Below are positions 35,804 to 47,210 of a stretch of DNA of 64,000 nucleotides, piece after piece. Made by a program: the position numbers and the translations under genes. The notes under the pieces were generated by a model that ran no database searches, was not told the origin of the DNA, and was given only the letters and a program-made list of their open reading frames with translations. The DNA is from Sanguinoderma infundibulare (Eukaryota > Basidiomycota > Agaricomycetes > Polyporales > Polyporaceae), in assembly GCA_032821775.1 (NCBI GenBank), contig JAVLRN010000007.1, forward strand, positions 1,798,001-1,862,000, in the 5' to 3' direction. Numbering within the stretch: position 1 is the stretch's first letter; the number at the start of each line of letters is the position of its first letter.

Positions 35804-36784
35804 ATGCGCCCAATCCCGGACGCTCCCGTCACATATCATTCCAGAGCCGCTCCTACGCTCGGCGAAGGGACGATCACGCCAAGCGTCATCTACAGGTTTG
35901 AGCACGGGTGCCGCTCATTCTTCCGAGACCGCGATATCGCAGACGACCAGAAGGTTTTCAAGGCTTGCATGAACATTGCGAACACGCGTGCCCGCGACTG
36001 GTGCATGGTCAACTTTAAGCGCTTCGATGGCACGGACTTCGACGATTTCATCCGCGAGCTGCGTGCCTTCTGCCTCCCTTATGGCTGGGATCACTCTATC
36101 AGGTCGTCTATCATGGACGCTAGGCAGAGCCCCGAACAGTCCTTCGACGACTATGTCTATGGCATTGAACGACTCAACGCGTTGCTCTACTCGTCCACGT
36201 GCCGCTTCCCCGACGACTTTCTCCGCATCCTCATATCCGCCCACGTCTGCGACGAGCTTAGTCAGGCAATAGTACGCAAATCCATTGGCGGTATCAAGGA
36301 CTATGTCGAGTGGAAGTCTGCGGTCTCCCGCGCCGACCGTGAGCGCCTCCGCACCGCGGCCGAGATACGGGAGCTCGTCGCCAATCACCCCGCTCTGTCT
36401 GGCCGCCGGGGACCTTCACCGGACGCTGTCGTCCTCGCGAACCCCCGCACGAGACCGCCTAAGATCACGCAGGCTGAACGTCAGATCATCAAGAACAACA
36501 ACGGTTGCACGAAATGTCGTCTCCTCAACGTCGACCACGAGGCGCACAGCTGCCCTAACGGCTACCCGGACGGCAGGAACTACGTTCCGCTCACGACTAG
36601 GTTTTCCCACCTGACGAACAAGAACGTCCGTCCGTTGCGTGCTATTGCCGATGGCCCCCGCGACGAACCCAGCAACAATGGCCCAACCTTGTTCATCGGG
36701 TCCGTGACTATCGGCGGGGACTTCCCGCTTGCGTACACCACCGGTATCTTGGGCAATGGGTCTGATTCAGGATCTGACTTCTAG
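35804..36784 (+). CDS. Gypsy-type retrotransposon Gag, intact, without pol
   Basis: A single-exon gene of 326 codons. The first half has the capsid-like layout of basidiomycete Ty3/gypsy Gag (SVIYRFEHGCRSFFRDRDIA, DFDDFIRELRAFCLPYGW, FDDYVYGIERLNALLYSS, DYVEWKSAVSRADRERL). The second half is basic, with a short Cys/His segment, CTKCRLLNVDHEAHSC (near residue 245), that resembles a zinc knuckle with altered spacing. Protease, reverse transcriptase and integrase are not found downstream, and no LTRs were seen. The frame is clean and rich in C-ending codons. It may be a remnant of a recently dead element, a gag-only element, or a host-adopted gene. Confidence 0.8.
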   Translation: MRPIPDAPVTYHSRAAPTLGEGTITPSVIYRFEHGCRSFFRDRDIADDQKVFKACMNIANTRARDWCMVNFKRFDGTDFDDFIRELRAFCLPYGWDHSIRSSIMDARQSPEQSFDDYVYGIERLNALLYSSTCRFPDDFLRILISAHVCDELSQAIVRKSIGGIKDYVEWKSAVSRADRERLRTAAEIRELVANHPALSGRRGPSPDAVVLANPRTRPPKITQAERQIIKNNNGCTKCRLLNVDHEAHSCPNGYPDGRNYVPLTTRFSHLTNKNVRPLRAIADGPRDEPSNNGPTLFIGSVTIGGDFPLAYTTGILGNGSDSGSDF

Positions 36785-37401
36785 TGAGTTTCCCCTTCCC
36801 TTTCCCCTGCCGCCCCTTCCTCTCTGCTCGTCTTCTTTTGCATGCTGCCGGTCACGAGATACTGATTGACCACGGTTGCTGGACTAGGTTTTGGTAGACA
36901 TGGCATCGTCAAAGCCATGGGCACGCAGATTTGTCGGCGGGAAGGTTTTCTGGACACGAACCAAGTATTGTACAACGATCGTCGAACGAGACGGCGTTCA
37001 GCTCAGTTTGTGTGGTTTTCGCTGATTGCGAGTCGAGGCTTCTGCCGCGCGAGCTTTGCATGGCTGGTGAGCACGAACCTTGCAACGCATGTGCAATGAC
37101 TGACCATGTGCGTTCGGGGTAGGAACTGGCTGCAGGTGGGTCACTACGGCGCGAGAACCTCGTTAGGTTATCAAGCCGAACAACTCTGCCGATTGCAGGG
37201 TGGGAACTTCGTTGGCTTGGTCAGTGGCTTCGCGATTCCGAGGAGCGAGTCGCAGAACCGTATTTGAGTCTAGCTTTGTAATCCTTTTGCGAGCCGCATA
37301 GCGGTATCTTGCGATTCAGGCCGTCCGTCGAGCATCCGCATTCTGCATCTTATCAACGAACGAAACAGGGGCGCTTTGGACGAAGTATTCTAGGAAAAAA
37401 G
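36785..37401. other. Gap after gag, no gene seen
   Basis: GTGAGT directly after the Gag stop and a TAG acceptor near 36890 could make an intron, but the following 40 codons (starting MASSKPWARRFVGGKVFW) do not look like protease or pol. No further feature recognised. Confidence 0.4.
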
Positions 37402-38708
37402 ATGTCGGGCAAGATAGCGATCTTCTACATTGGAGCGACCGGTGCGTGATATGTTCTACTCACTGCCGTGTACGATCCAAGTTAGAATATAGCCACTCCT
37501 CTCAGGTTACATCGGCGGTTCTGTCCTGCAGGCCATCCTCGCACACCCGAAGGCGGTCACGTTCGAGGTCACGGCACTCGTGCGCTCAGAAGCGAAAGCG
37601 AAAGCCCTCAAGAACACTTTGGGCATCCAAACCGTCATTGGATCTATCGAGGACCACACTATCGTAACCAAGCACGCCGAGGGGGCGCGCGTGGTTTTTC
37701 AATGCGTGAGTGATGGCGCCCCTTCGTGGGGATAAGCAGCCTTCCACGTTTATGCTCCATGCAGGCGAACGCGGACGATGACGACGCCATGAAAGCTATC
37801 CTCACCGGTCTGAGGAGGCGCTACGAGAAAACAGGCGAAAAGCCCATTCTCATCCACACGGTACGTCTCTCGACCTCTTCTCCGAGGACGCGCTGAGCCA
37901 GGCTGGCTCACCCAACCCTGCTGATAGTCTGGCGCAGGACTCCTCGTCGACGACGCACGCGGCGAGTACGCCTCGTCCATCATCACGTCCGACCTCGACC
38001 TCGCCGCAATAGAGCGCCTTCCCGCATCCGCACCGCACCAGAACGTCCATCTGCTCGTGAAGGCGGCAGACACCGACGGCTACGCGATGACCTACATCCT
38101 CCTCCCGGGCATGCTCTACGGTCGACCCAAGGGCGCCCTCTTCGACGGCCCAGAGCTGATCGCAAACCCGTACTCGTTCCAGATTCCAACGTTCGCTCGC
38201 GCGTTTGCGAAGAGAGGCCGCGCGGGCGTCGTCGGAAAGGGCGCGACGAGGTGGCCGAACATCCACATCGATGACAGTAAGTTTCCCGCTTCCCCGCCAT
38301 CATTGTCCTGCGTAATGTGGCGTAACGCCCTCGTTTGCAGACGCGGACGCGTATTTCCGCCTGTTCGACGCTGCGCTTTTCGGTACCGCACGGGCGTCGC
38401 ACGGGCGCGAGGGCTACTTCTTCGTCGAGGGCGGCGAGCACAGCTCGATCCAGATCGTCAGGGCGTGCGGCGAAGCCCTTGCCGAATTGGGGCTTGCAAG
38501 GGAGGCCGAGCCGGACGTGTTGACCGCGGAGGAGCGCGTGACGTACTTTGGGAGCGACAGCGTTGCGTTCTGGCACTTCTCGAATGCGCGGTGCACGGCG
38601 GACAGACTCAGGAAGGAGCTGGGATGGGCACCGAAGTACACGACGGATGATTTCATTAGGAGTATCAGGGACGAGGTCAAGGAAGCCGTGGAGAACCTGG
38701 AGACATAA
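37402..38708 (+). CDS. Atypical short-chain dehydrogenase (NAD-dependent epimerase-like)
   Basis: Exons 37402-37441, 37506-37705, 37765-37860, 37928-38276 and 38341-38708 give 350 residues. The nucleotide-binding motif GATGYIGGSVLQAIL is formed across the first intron. Next come VTALVRSEAKAKAL, VVFQCANADDDDAM, LIHTSGAGLLVDDARGEYAS, TYILLPGMLYGRPKGAL and RWPNIHIDDNADAYFRLFDA. This order is that of extended/atypical SDRs of fungi annotated as NAD(P)-binding proteins. The classical YxxxK pair is not obvious, so catalysis is uncertain and a regulatory NmrA-like role cannot be excluded. Confidence 0.85.
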
Positions 38709-39350
38709 GCATAGATTGAGGTGCGAATGATATATATGAACACGAGTGCGTTACAGAGTGGTATCGAATCAGCCTCACAAGTTTTTCATGATCACCCCCA
38801 ACCCAAACTCGTTCTCAACGATTCATAGACCGGGGGGAGCCGGGTGTCCGTCTTGAAGGAGCAATTTTGGAATGCGGGGAGGAATGAAAGCCGACTGCGA
38901 AGTTCATCGCCCTGCACGATCGAGTTAGAGGATCCGTCGGTGCTGATAAATCCATATTTTCGGAACGTGAGTGGGACTGAGTGAGCGTGGTTGGCGGCAA
39001 TGTTATCACGAAAGTTGACACAAGGGTCACTGTACAGGAGTGGCTTGGCACGGTTTGCACCAGCAAATCGCATCGCAGTCGCAAGACAATGCTCACCTGA
39101 TCCCTCTTGATCCTGTCTGCAGTGTGCACCCATGACTATGGGCGATACTGTCCACGATTGCGCGATCGCGATAAAGGTTCTAGTGTGGGGAAGGGACGGA
39201 AGTTCCTGACCACGAATAGTCGATCCAGAAGCTCTTGAGCGCCGAACATTGTCCTGACATATATGCAGCGGTCTCGGACGGAGAACCACTTGCAAGGCCC
39301 CTCGCGGCACACATTCCTTAGCGTGCCACTCACCCGTTCGTCCGGCGACC
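38709..39350. other. Intergenic, no gene seen
   Basis: A minus-strand frame of 231 codons runs through here into the next gene, but it has no recognisable content and mostly mirrors that gene's codons. I treat it as a shadow. Confidence 0.4.
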
Positions 39351-40091
39351 ATGCCGAGCCCAGCCAACCTCTTCGTCTTCACTGAACGCGGCTCAGCCAT
39401 TGACGAGGCCACCTTCGAGGATTGGTACGACAACGAGCACATCCCCCTCCGCTTGAACCTCCCCAACAATCTCTTCTCCGGCGTCACCCGCTGGACTGCC
39501 GCGGACGGGAAGACGCCTCAGCACCTCGCTCTTTACGACCTCTCCTTGCCTGACGCGACCTCCCATCCCACATACGTCGCTCTTGCGAGCTCCCGCACCC
39601 CGCGCGAGATCGACATCCTCGCGAAGCTGGCCTATCTCGACAGGCGTGTGTATGCGCCATTCGGGCGCGAGCCGATTGACGAGAGGAGGGCGGGATATGA
39701 CGAGCGGAGCCCAGGTCCGTTCTTGCTGGTCGTAGAGCTCGCCGTGAAGGATACGCCAGAGGCGGAGGCGGAGCTGGAGAAGTGGTACCTCGAGGAGCAC
39801 ATCACGGCGCTGAAGAAGATCCCGGGCTGGGTTCGGAGCAGGGTGTGGCACGTCAAGGAGGTCTTGAGTGTGTGGGGAACGTCCGTGGACGTGTCGGCGC
39901 CGCAGAAGGCTCCAGCGAAAGTGGTGGGCCTGCTCGAATTGGACAACGTGGAGACTCTTGGGGGACCGGAGTTTCAGCAGGCGATTGGGACGGAGTGGTC
40001 GAAGAGGATTGTGGGCGGTGAGGTCGCTACGGGGATGGAGACCCGGCTCTTCAAGTTCTTGAGGGGCTGGGAGGGCAAACATGACGCGTAG
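39351..40091 (+). CDS. EthD-like dimeric alpha/beta-barrel protein
   Basis: A single exon of 246 residues contains two related halves, each with a ferredoxin-like pattern: an N-terminal FEDWYDNEHIPLRLNLPN and a C-terminal LEKWYLEEHITALKKIPGW. The W-Y-x-x-E-H pattern is that of EthD-type dimeric barrel proteins, which are common in basidiomycetes. Two such units in one chain would fold like a dimer. No catalytic function can be stated. It has no introns, unlike nearly all neighbours. Confidence 0.75.
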   Translation: MPSPANLFVFTERGSAIDEATFEDWYDNEHIPLRLNLPNNLFSGVTRWTAADGKTPQHLALYDLSLPDATSHPTYVALASSRTPREIDILAKLAYLDRRVYAPFGREPIDERRAGYDERSPGPFLLVVELAVKDTPEAEAELEKWYLEEHITALKKIPGWVRSRVWHVKEVLSVWGTSVDVSAPQKAPAKVVGLLELDNVETLGGPEFQQAIGTEWSKRIVGGEVATGMETRLFKFLRGWEGKHDA

Positions 40092-40311
40092 CGGGACCAG
40101 CAGGAGGAACAGCATTACGAGAGGGCCATTCGCACCAGGCGACAGTTTGTAGAATTGTATGGGGCTGCATACTCAGTAAAATGTCATGGATCACCATCGC
40201 TGCTGAAGCCAGTGTCGAGCATAATGAGCGCAGTCGTGACAGAATGAAGACAAGATGAATCCGAGCGCTTGTAGACGGTGTCGGGGCCGCTCTGCTTGTC
40301 TCCGGTTCACG

Positions 40312-41351
40312 ATGATACGTCCTTCTACCACCTTTAACGATGCACTCACCACATGTCTCCAAGTCCTTGGAAACTCTCCCGAGGTCAGACACGTCTCGAA
40401 ATCCAAGCTATGCCAGTTCGCCTTCGACATCAGCATTGTAGCTGCTGCCGTCCGGTAAGCTTGTCTATGCTACCTCATACAATCGACTTCTGCGATTGCA
40501 ACGTATACGGGGACTCATTCATACGCGTTGCATTAGTCAGTTCGGGATACTTGTTTGACGCTTTTACCCTCCGTAACTCGGGAAAGACATTGAAAGAATT
40601 CCTCCTGGAGCTCTTGGCAACGTTACGACAGGTACATTATCCCGACCTTTACCTGTCAGAACGCGTGCTGAGTGATCATACAGAAGTTCGACATATTCAA
40701 GGGGGTTGCTCTTTTGCATGAGCCATCCACCGACCAGATCTTCGTCGTGAATGTGCCGAAGCTAGGAGCGTATTACGACCCGGCCTGTGATGTTTTGAGC
40801 CGAGGATTATTGTCACGGGTCACGTTCCTCGAGGTGGACGGGTCCAAGACCAAGGTCTCTTCTATCATAAACCTCATGGAGACGTTTCATTTAATGTCTA
40901 TGGTTAGGTGACCGGTCCCCCCGTGGCTTTATCAAAGATGCTAGGTGCCACCCTTCCCCGGTCTCCAACTAACGCGGGATTACCCTTGCTGTTGACACCG
41001 CCGGAAGACGACGCACGAACCTTGGGGGACATGGTCGCATTGGCGGCGTGCCTTCTCGAATATCCAGTGGCATACGTACCCAAGGTCGACGGCTCAGATC
41101 CATTCTTGGCGGGTGTTCCTCTCGACGTATACGAATGCGTCCTGGAGCAATCTTCGCCAACTCCTCTGAATCACGTCATGCTCAAGTTTTCATGTCCGCA
41201 GGCGATGGCTACGGAAGTTCCGGAGCTGCGACAGGATGTTCTCATAGATCGGCTTAGATCCCGATTCGGCGATCGCTTGGGACAGGCTGGGGTCCCCGGG
41301 AGACTAGTCATACGGCATAATGTACAAACGATGGACAGGGTCGCTTTGTGA
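40312..41351 (+). CDS. DUF4504 (C1orf74/UPF0739-like) protein
   Basis: Exons 40312-40454, 40541-40631, 40684-40854 and 40908-41351 give 282 residues. The C-terminal third shows the family pattern: LLEYPVAYV, then FLAGVPLDVYECVL, HVMLKFSCP, and an ending of VRHNVQTMDRVAL type, as in animal C1orf74. A first block with LFDAFTLRNSGKTLKEFLLE and a middle block FVVNVPKLGAYYDP precede it. Function is unknown in all species. The third intron has a weak GTCTCT donor but is needed to avoid an early stop and restores phase. Confidence 0.65.
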
Positions 41352-41612
41352 TCATGCTAATAACCAACGCGAATACAGTCCTATTCTAGCATCGCAGAAT
41401 CCACTGAGGAATCTAGTCAGCAGAGGTATTACAATGGTCCGAACTGTGAAGGAAGCCAGAGAAGAGACCGGCCTGCATCGTTGATATGCCTTGAGATACT
41501 ACTCGCACTATTTTGCTTAGAATACCTGTAACACGATACTTACTCTTCTATCGGAACTCTACTATGGGTATATACTCCCATGGTGGCCCACCTAATGCTG
41601 AATCGACCAACT

Positions 41613-42901
41613 CTAGAGCTTGTTTTTTAGTCCGGCGTGCCACACTCCCGTCGTAAGCTCGTTTCTCTCTTGTTGCGCCATCCATTCCAGCACGGTATCG
41701 TTGACTTCGTCTGCCATCTAGCAAGGAATGTCAGTAAGTGTCTGCCGTGACATGACCACCACGTACACCAGTAAAGTTGTGGTCGGCCTCCTCGACATAG
41801 TGTAGAGTATGCGTCCCAGGGTTGCGTGCACCATATATGCGCGCATATATAAACGCATCATACGGTGGGACGATAGCATCCCGTAGACCATGCAAAGTAA
41901 GGATGTCCACGTGTGGGGGGAACTGGGTCCAGACAACGGACGAGTCAACTGACGCGAATGCGTCGTAGTCTTCCTTGTACAATCTAGGACAGAGCGGCAG
42001 TCAGAGGAGTGCAGCTCAGTAATGGCTAAGAAATACCTGGTTACGAAGGGCTTGCGAGCGACCATCGCTTGGCGTTCGATGTAACCTTGCCGTTCAAGCA
42101 CCTCCTTGTTGGCGTGCATGTCGTCTTTACATGACCTCAGCCCTTTTTCAGATGAATGGCAGCACATCGAACGTACCGTAGATTTTCTGCGGTATCGTAG
42201 TTCAACCCATAAAATCAAGGCATTTATACGGGAGAAGCATACCTCCATCCTATACCGACCGGAGACATTCACATATCTCGTCACGGCTTTCGCATCGTCA
42301 TCTCTATGCCTGCATAACCATAGCATGGAAACCACGCTCCCTCGAGAGTGCCCGATGAGCGTGTCGACGACGTAGCCGTATTGTTCCCTGAGGTACGCCA
42401 CCACGATCTCGAGGTCTGTCACGTCCTCATAGAAGTTTCCAAAATGCCATGGTCCCGGTGTCTCGTGGTTGCCTCTATGCGCGAACGCTGAGCGACAACA
42501 AACAATGCAAGTGGGGTGTGGATCGACGCACCGAAAATCGAAACGGAAGGAGTCCATTGGCAGGCGGAGTGCAAGACGCTTCTGGAAGAGGTAGTCTTTA
42601 TGTCTGAACATTGCACAAAGGCGAAGAGATCAGCAAATTACGGATGTGTGTATCCTGAGCGAGAGCTGCACCCCATGCTGCCATGAAGAATCTATATAGA
42701 TAGACAACTTCAGGACTGGGTAAGTTCATCGCCGGGCAAAACTTGCTTACGGACCAATGCGATCCTCCGTCCCTGCGTGGGCTCTTCCGGGGCAACTTGC
42801 TCCAACACCCCCGCAATGGCGATCCCTTGCTGGACAGTGTGTGGAACTGCGACCCTTGTCGTCATCCTGGTAGACGTGTTACTAGCGGCCGAGCTCATCA
42901 T
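41613..42901 (-). CDS. Alpha/beta hydrolase (serine aminopeptidase S33-like)
   Basis: Exons in order are 42755-42901, 42672-42691, 42532-42603, 42243-42474, 42177-42186, 42037-42124, 41767-41983 and 41613-41717, giving 296 residues. Core pieces are ILHGSMGHKDYLFQKR (oxyanion region, partly on a 20-nt exon), FDFRGNHETPG, the nucleophile elbow DTLIGHSRGSVVS, acid-bearing LHGLRDAIVPPYD, and the catalytic His in EADHNFTG. These make a complete Ser-Asp-His triad. The 10-nt exon 42177-42186 reads K-I-Y and joins in phase to DDMHANKEVLERQGYIERQ. The substrate is unknown. It is head-to-head with VMA6. Confidence 0.85.
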
Positions 42902-43131
42902 GCGGCCCTCTTCGAGAGACAGAGATCGTGCTGGATGTCGTCCGAGGAGTCTGGCAAGAAGACAAGGCCAAGCGGCATTCCATCCTGCGCATTGGTCGGT
43001 GGTCGGCAAGTGAGAGAGCCGTAGCCCGAATCGGAGCACTGTGTTACCATCCGCGGCCCGGAGTAGCCGGAGGCCGTGGGAACTGGCGTAGTTGCTGGTG
43101 CGGAGGAGCGCCTAACGGTGCGCTGCTCGAC
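42902..43131. promoter_or_regulatory. Shared 5' region of the hydrolase gene and VMA6
   Basis: A 230-bp gap between two divergent start codons. Both promoters must lie here. No TATA box was recognised. Confidence 0.4.
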
Positions 43132-44528
43132 ATGGAGGCCCTGCTGTTCAACGTGCGCACCTCTCCCAGCTCGTTCTCTCCTGCTCGCTCAACGGTGCTT
43201 CCATCCGCAGGTTTCTTCCGGCTTCTTGGAGGGCATCGTCAGGGGGTACAAGGCCGGTCTCCTTACCCAGAACCAGTACAACAACCTCACCCAGTGCGAG
43301 ACCATTGAGGGTACGTCCGCCCGCTGCCCACTCAGCTCGGTGAGTAGACGAGAAGGCTAAACGCCGTTTAATCACAGACTTCCGAACACAACTGTCAGCG
43401 ACGGACTATGGCAACTTCCTTGCAAACGAGCCCCTCCCGATCTCCACTTCGACCATTTCGGACAAGGCTACGCAGGTCCTCGTGGACCAGTTTAACTTCC
43501 TCCGGAGCAATGCAGTCGAGCCCTTGAACAAGTTCTTGGAGTACATGACGTGGGTCCCATATATCGGTAAGAGCGTTGTCTGTACGTCTGACATCATCGG
43601 CCGCTCGCAGGTACGCGTACATGATTGACAATGTCATCCTAATCATCACCGGAACCCTCCACGGGCGGAACACCAACGAGCTGCTTCAGCGGTGCCATCC
43701 TCTCGGTGTCTTTGACACCATGCCCGCCCTTTGCGTCGCCACGAATGTAGAGGAGCTGTATCACACCGTCCTGGTCGAGACACCTCTCGGTATGTGTAAC
43801 CTACTCCTTCCCCACAACCCTCCCCCACCCTAATCAGCAATCTTCTCCTTTCGCCTCCCCTCTGCACGTCTGTAGCTCCGTACTTCCGCGACTCCGTCAC
43901 CGCCGCGGACCTCGACGACCTCAACATCGAGATCATCCGCAACACGCTCTACAAGGCCTACCTCGAGGACTTCGACACCTTCTGCGCCTCCCTCGGCGGC
44001 CCCACCGCCGACGCCATGCACGCCATCCTCGCCTTCGAGGCCGACCGCCGCGCGATCAACATCACCATCAACTCCTTTGGCACCCAGCTCACAAAGGAGC
44101 AGCGTGCCAAACTCTTCCCCACCATCGGCCGCCTCTTCCCCGAAGGCAACAACGCCCTCGCCCGCGCCGACGACATCGACCAGGTCCGCCAGGCCGTCGA
44201 GCCCGTCTCCGAGTACCGCGCCTTTTTCGACACCTCGTCCTCCGCTGGCCCGCGCCAGGCGAACGGCGCGGGCAGCGAGAGCACCGCGAACCTGCTCGGG
44301 GACCTGGGCGTGAACGACGAGCTGGGCGCAGCGGCGGACCTCGAGGACCGGTTCTTCGTGCACGAGGTGCACCTGAACAAGCTCGCGTTCCTGCAGCAGT
44401 TCCAGTACGCCGTCTTCTACAGCTACATCAAGCTCAAGGAGCAGGAGATCCGGAGCCTGACCTGGATCGCCGAGTGCATCGCGCAGAATGCGCGCGACAG
44501 GATACATGACTTCATCCCCATCTTCTAA
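43132..44528 (+). CDS. VMA6: V-type ATPase subunit d (Vma6)
   Basis: Exons 43132-43152, 43211-43310, 43378-43549, 43611-43789 and 43876-44528 give 374 residues. The short first exon reads MEALLFN and continues [73 protein letters not shown] and [20 protein letters not shown] are the conserved blocks, and the ending is IPIF. Subunit d couples the rotating V1 stalk to the proteolipid ring of the vacuolar proton pump. A Gly/Ser-rich insertion near residue 265 makes it about 20 residues longer than the yeast type. Confidence 0.95.
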
Positions 44529-45030
44529 GTCCGGTGTCTCTACGTAGCTCTGCATAGCTCCGTGCTTGGAGCGGGGGGTTCGCATAACTTACGCTAGCTG
44601 TCGATGGACTTTGTATGACAAGGAGTGGCGTAATCATATACCTCTTTTTCCCTTGAGCTTTTCCAGTCTCCAGACACAATCAGTTCAGACTTGCGATCGA
44701 GTGGGAGTACGCAAACGAGATATATCGTTATTCAAGACCCAATGGGCCAACAAGGAGGTATCACAGGTACCTAGCTGCAAATCCAAACAGTGTAGCGGCT
44801 CTAGGTAACGATACAAGACTGTATGCGGATTACTATACAACGCTACTATTATACACTAACGCTTCGGCTACACAGGTGCCACCCCGTGCAAGCGCAACGC
44901 GGTCGGGATATGTAAATACGCGAGCATGCATGCGCATGCGTACGCAGTGCTCGACGAGGAGAGCGAACAAAACAACATAGAAACGACACAGCGACAGTCC
45001 ACGCTGGACAAGTAGGAAATGTCCGATAGA
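44529..45030. other. Convergent 3' regions of VMA6 and the Sec14-like gene
   Basis: Both neighbouring genes end toward this 500-base stretch. No gene is seen. A GC-rich palindromic run of GCATGC type occurs near 44930. Confidence 0.4.
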
Positions 45031-46594
45031 CTAGTGTGCGACGACCTGCACAGGCGCGTCCTGGTGCAGGTCCCCGCTCTGCACCATTCGTGTCTCGGGG
45101 TGCTGCTCGTACACACGCCGGACCGCGAGCTCGATCGTTTTCTCGGACGGCAGGTCGGCGAGGTTGACCCCGGGTCCGCCCAAAGGCGGCGTCGCGGGCG
45201 GCGGCGACGTGTCGACCGAGGACGCATCCTCGGACGACGAACTCCCAGATAGGCGGAGCTCCGCCGAGGGCGGGTGCGCGAGCTCCCCGGGCAGGACTGC
45301 CATCGTCGGCCGCTCTCCCGTGAGCCAGAGCTCGCGCCTGCGCTTGCGGTCGTGCATCCACGGCCCGGCGTTGCTCTTCATGCAGCCGCCGAGGCCGGCG
45401 CAGGTGCACTTGCCGCCGAGGTACGTCGGGAGGTTCTCGGCGTCGATGATGTCAAGGAGCCTCGACTTGTAGTCCGAGCCCATGATCGTCACCTTGGCCG
45501 CGGTCTGTTTTGAGATCCAGGGCTTCATGACGTTCCAGATTAGCGCGAAGCCGCGGGGCGCGTTGACGATCGCTAGTCGGGCGACGCTGAGAAGTGGTAG
45601 CGTGAGTATATATGCGTCGGGACGCAGACGAGCAGAACGAAGCTGTACTCACGTTTCGGGAAAGTAGTCTTGCGAAACTTGGAAGGAGCTCCTTGCGAAG
45701 TCCTTCATCTGCCAAAATTGGCTGATGCTGAGATACGCGGATGGTGCATAAGTGTTAGCCGGCGCTAATACGGGATCGACCAGGCACCGAGGACACGCAC
45801 CCGAAGCCCGAGAGGTCGACGACGACACAAGTACCGAGAATGGATTTCCCAGCGGCCTCCGCGGAGGCGGGGAGAACTTCGCGTGGGAGCGCTTCGCAGT
45901 TGACGAGGACGGTCTGCCAGAAGCGCTCCATGCTCATCTTGCCCTCGAGTTTGGAGAGGTCGATGCCACCGAAGTGGTGGAGGTTGATTGGGTGGCCCTC
46001 CTACGATCGTTGGATAGACTGTTAGGGATGCCGGATGAGACGGATTGCGGTGCTGCGCACTAACCTTGTCGAGCTGTCGTTCATTGAAACGTTTCAATTT
46101 CAACGATCTCAGATATGGATGTGGGTAAATTTGGAACACACCTTGTGAAAGTATAATGGCCAGCTCTCGAAGACGATGTCGCGCTCGGGGTACTAAACAG
46201 ACGGACGTTGGCAGGCTTGGGCACAAAATTGAGGGCGGCACGTACGTCAAAGGGATCGATCTCCCGGTAGAGCTCGTCGATGCCGCGGCCTTCTACTGTC
46301 TGCCGCCACACTTGACAATTCTTCCACATCGTCAGAGCGTTCTTGAGGTTGTAGCTGCGCGCTCGGAGGAAGCGGCTGCCGAACGCGTGGGGCAGTCGTG
46401 GGGAAAATGGGAATGAGCATCGGTTCGGCACCGCGGAGGCTGTGGATGGAATGCACGAAAATAGGCAAGGAGGTTACTACTTACTGCAACGTCTCGTCAT
46501 CGGTGCCGATGGTATCATCTTCGTGGATGAGATCCTGCTGGACGAGCTGCTGGCGGAACTCGTTGAGGATGACGTGCTGGTCCTTGGGAACCAT
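45031..46594 (-). CDS. Sec14-type CRAL-TRIO lipid transfer protein
   Basis: Exons in order are 46485-46594, 46246-46375, 46142-46192, 46065-46073, 45801-46000, 45653-45727 and 45031-45586, giving 376 residues. The CRAL-TRIO N domain has LHRFLRARSYNLKNALTMW. The lipid-binding part has YPERDIVFESWPLYFHKLDK, GKSILGTCVVVDLSGFG, VSQDYFPETVARLAIVNAPR and IMGSDYKSRLLDIIDAENLP, ending YLGGKCTC. A Ser/Pro-rich tail follows. Exon 46065-46073 is 9 nt and encodes only L-D-K; without it the usual HK-x-DK-x-GxP reading fails, and the alternative splice needs a 32-nt intron. Such proteins exchange phosphatidylinositol and phosphatidylcholine between membranes. Confidence 0.88.
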
Positions 46595-47210
46595 GTTGAT
46601 GTGCAGAGGGAATGGAGCGGAGGTTGATGGAGGGAGAGGGAGCCAGAAAAAAGGCGGGGGGAGATGATGAGGAAGCGGAATAAAAGGGCCAACGGGCACG
46701 GGGCCGGGGCAGACAAGGGCGGCGGGGTAGCCATGGAAGGCATGTCCGAGGGCATATCGGGCCTGTGCATCATCCCGATGACGACTGGCGCTGCACGAGA
46801 GCGGTCAGTTCGGCTGACATACCAGCCGGATCGCTAACGACGCCTCCACTGGCGTTCGGCGAGGGGATGCATATCTTTCGTTGGAGACTTGGGCTCGATA
46901 TGACTCACCCCACCGTCCTCTATCTACTCCAACTTGACCTTCAGAGCCCACATCCTGGACCGATTGCCAACCAGCCCGTGCCGTCGTGACGCGTTTTCGG
47001 TGGCCAAATTTGGCTTAGCCTGCACACCCGATCAAATCACTCGCCAAGACATAACCACCTCAGGTCAGCACCCGACCGCGATACACGCAAGCGTGGAGGG
47101 TGATCGCGGCAAGGCAAGGACAACCAGAAGGTCTATCACTTGTCCTCGCATTTAGGAGGCATTCGGTGACGATGACCCCGCCCGAGCCTCACGAGGTTCC
47201 ATGTTTGTTC
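46595..47210. other. Intergenic, no gene seen
   Basis: The frame of the Sec14-like gene is open upstream to 46699 without conserved content. The rest holds no supported gene. Confidence 0.35.

Noticed and set aside
35144..37401. LTRs flanking the gag gene
   Set aside because: No shared direct repeat was found between the 660 bases before and the 620 bases after the gene when read by eye. A computed self-alignment would be firmer.
38792..39487. 231-codon minus-strand frame
   Set aside because: It mirrors the start of the EthD-like gene and has no recognisable content. GC-rich coding sequence often leaves the opposite strand open.
39393..40115. 240-codon minus-strand frame opposite the EthD-like gene
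   Set aside because: It is the complement of a conserved gene, Leu/Arg/His-rich with no family match.
43830..44585. 251-codon minus-strand frame opposite VMA6
   Set aside because: It is Glu/Val/Gly-rich low-complexity sequence, exactly what the complement of the VMA6 exon gives. VMA6 on the other strand is certain.
46065..46192. A 32-nt intron (46108-46139) in the Sec14-like gene
   Set aside because: It is too short for these genomes, and it gives a poorer protein than the 9-nt exon model.
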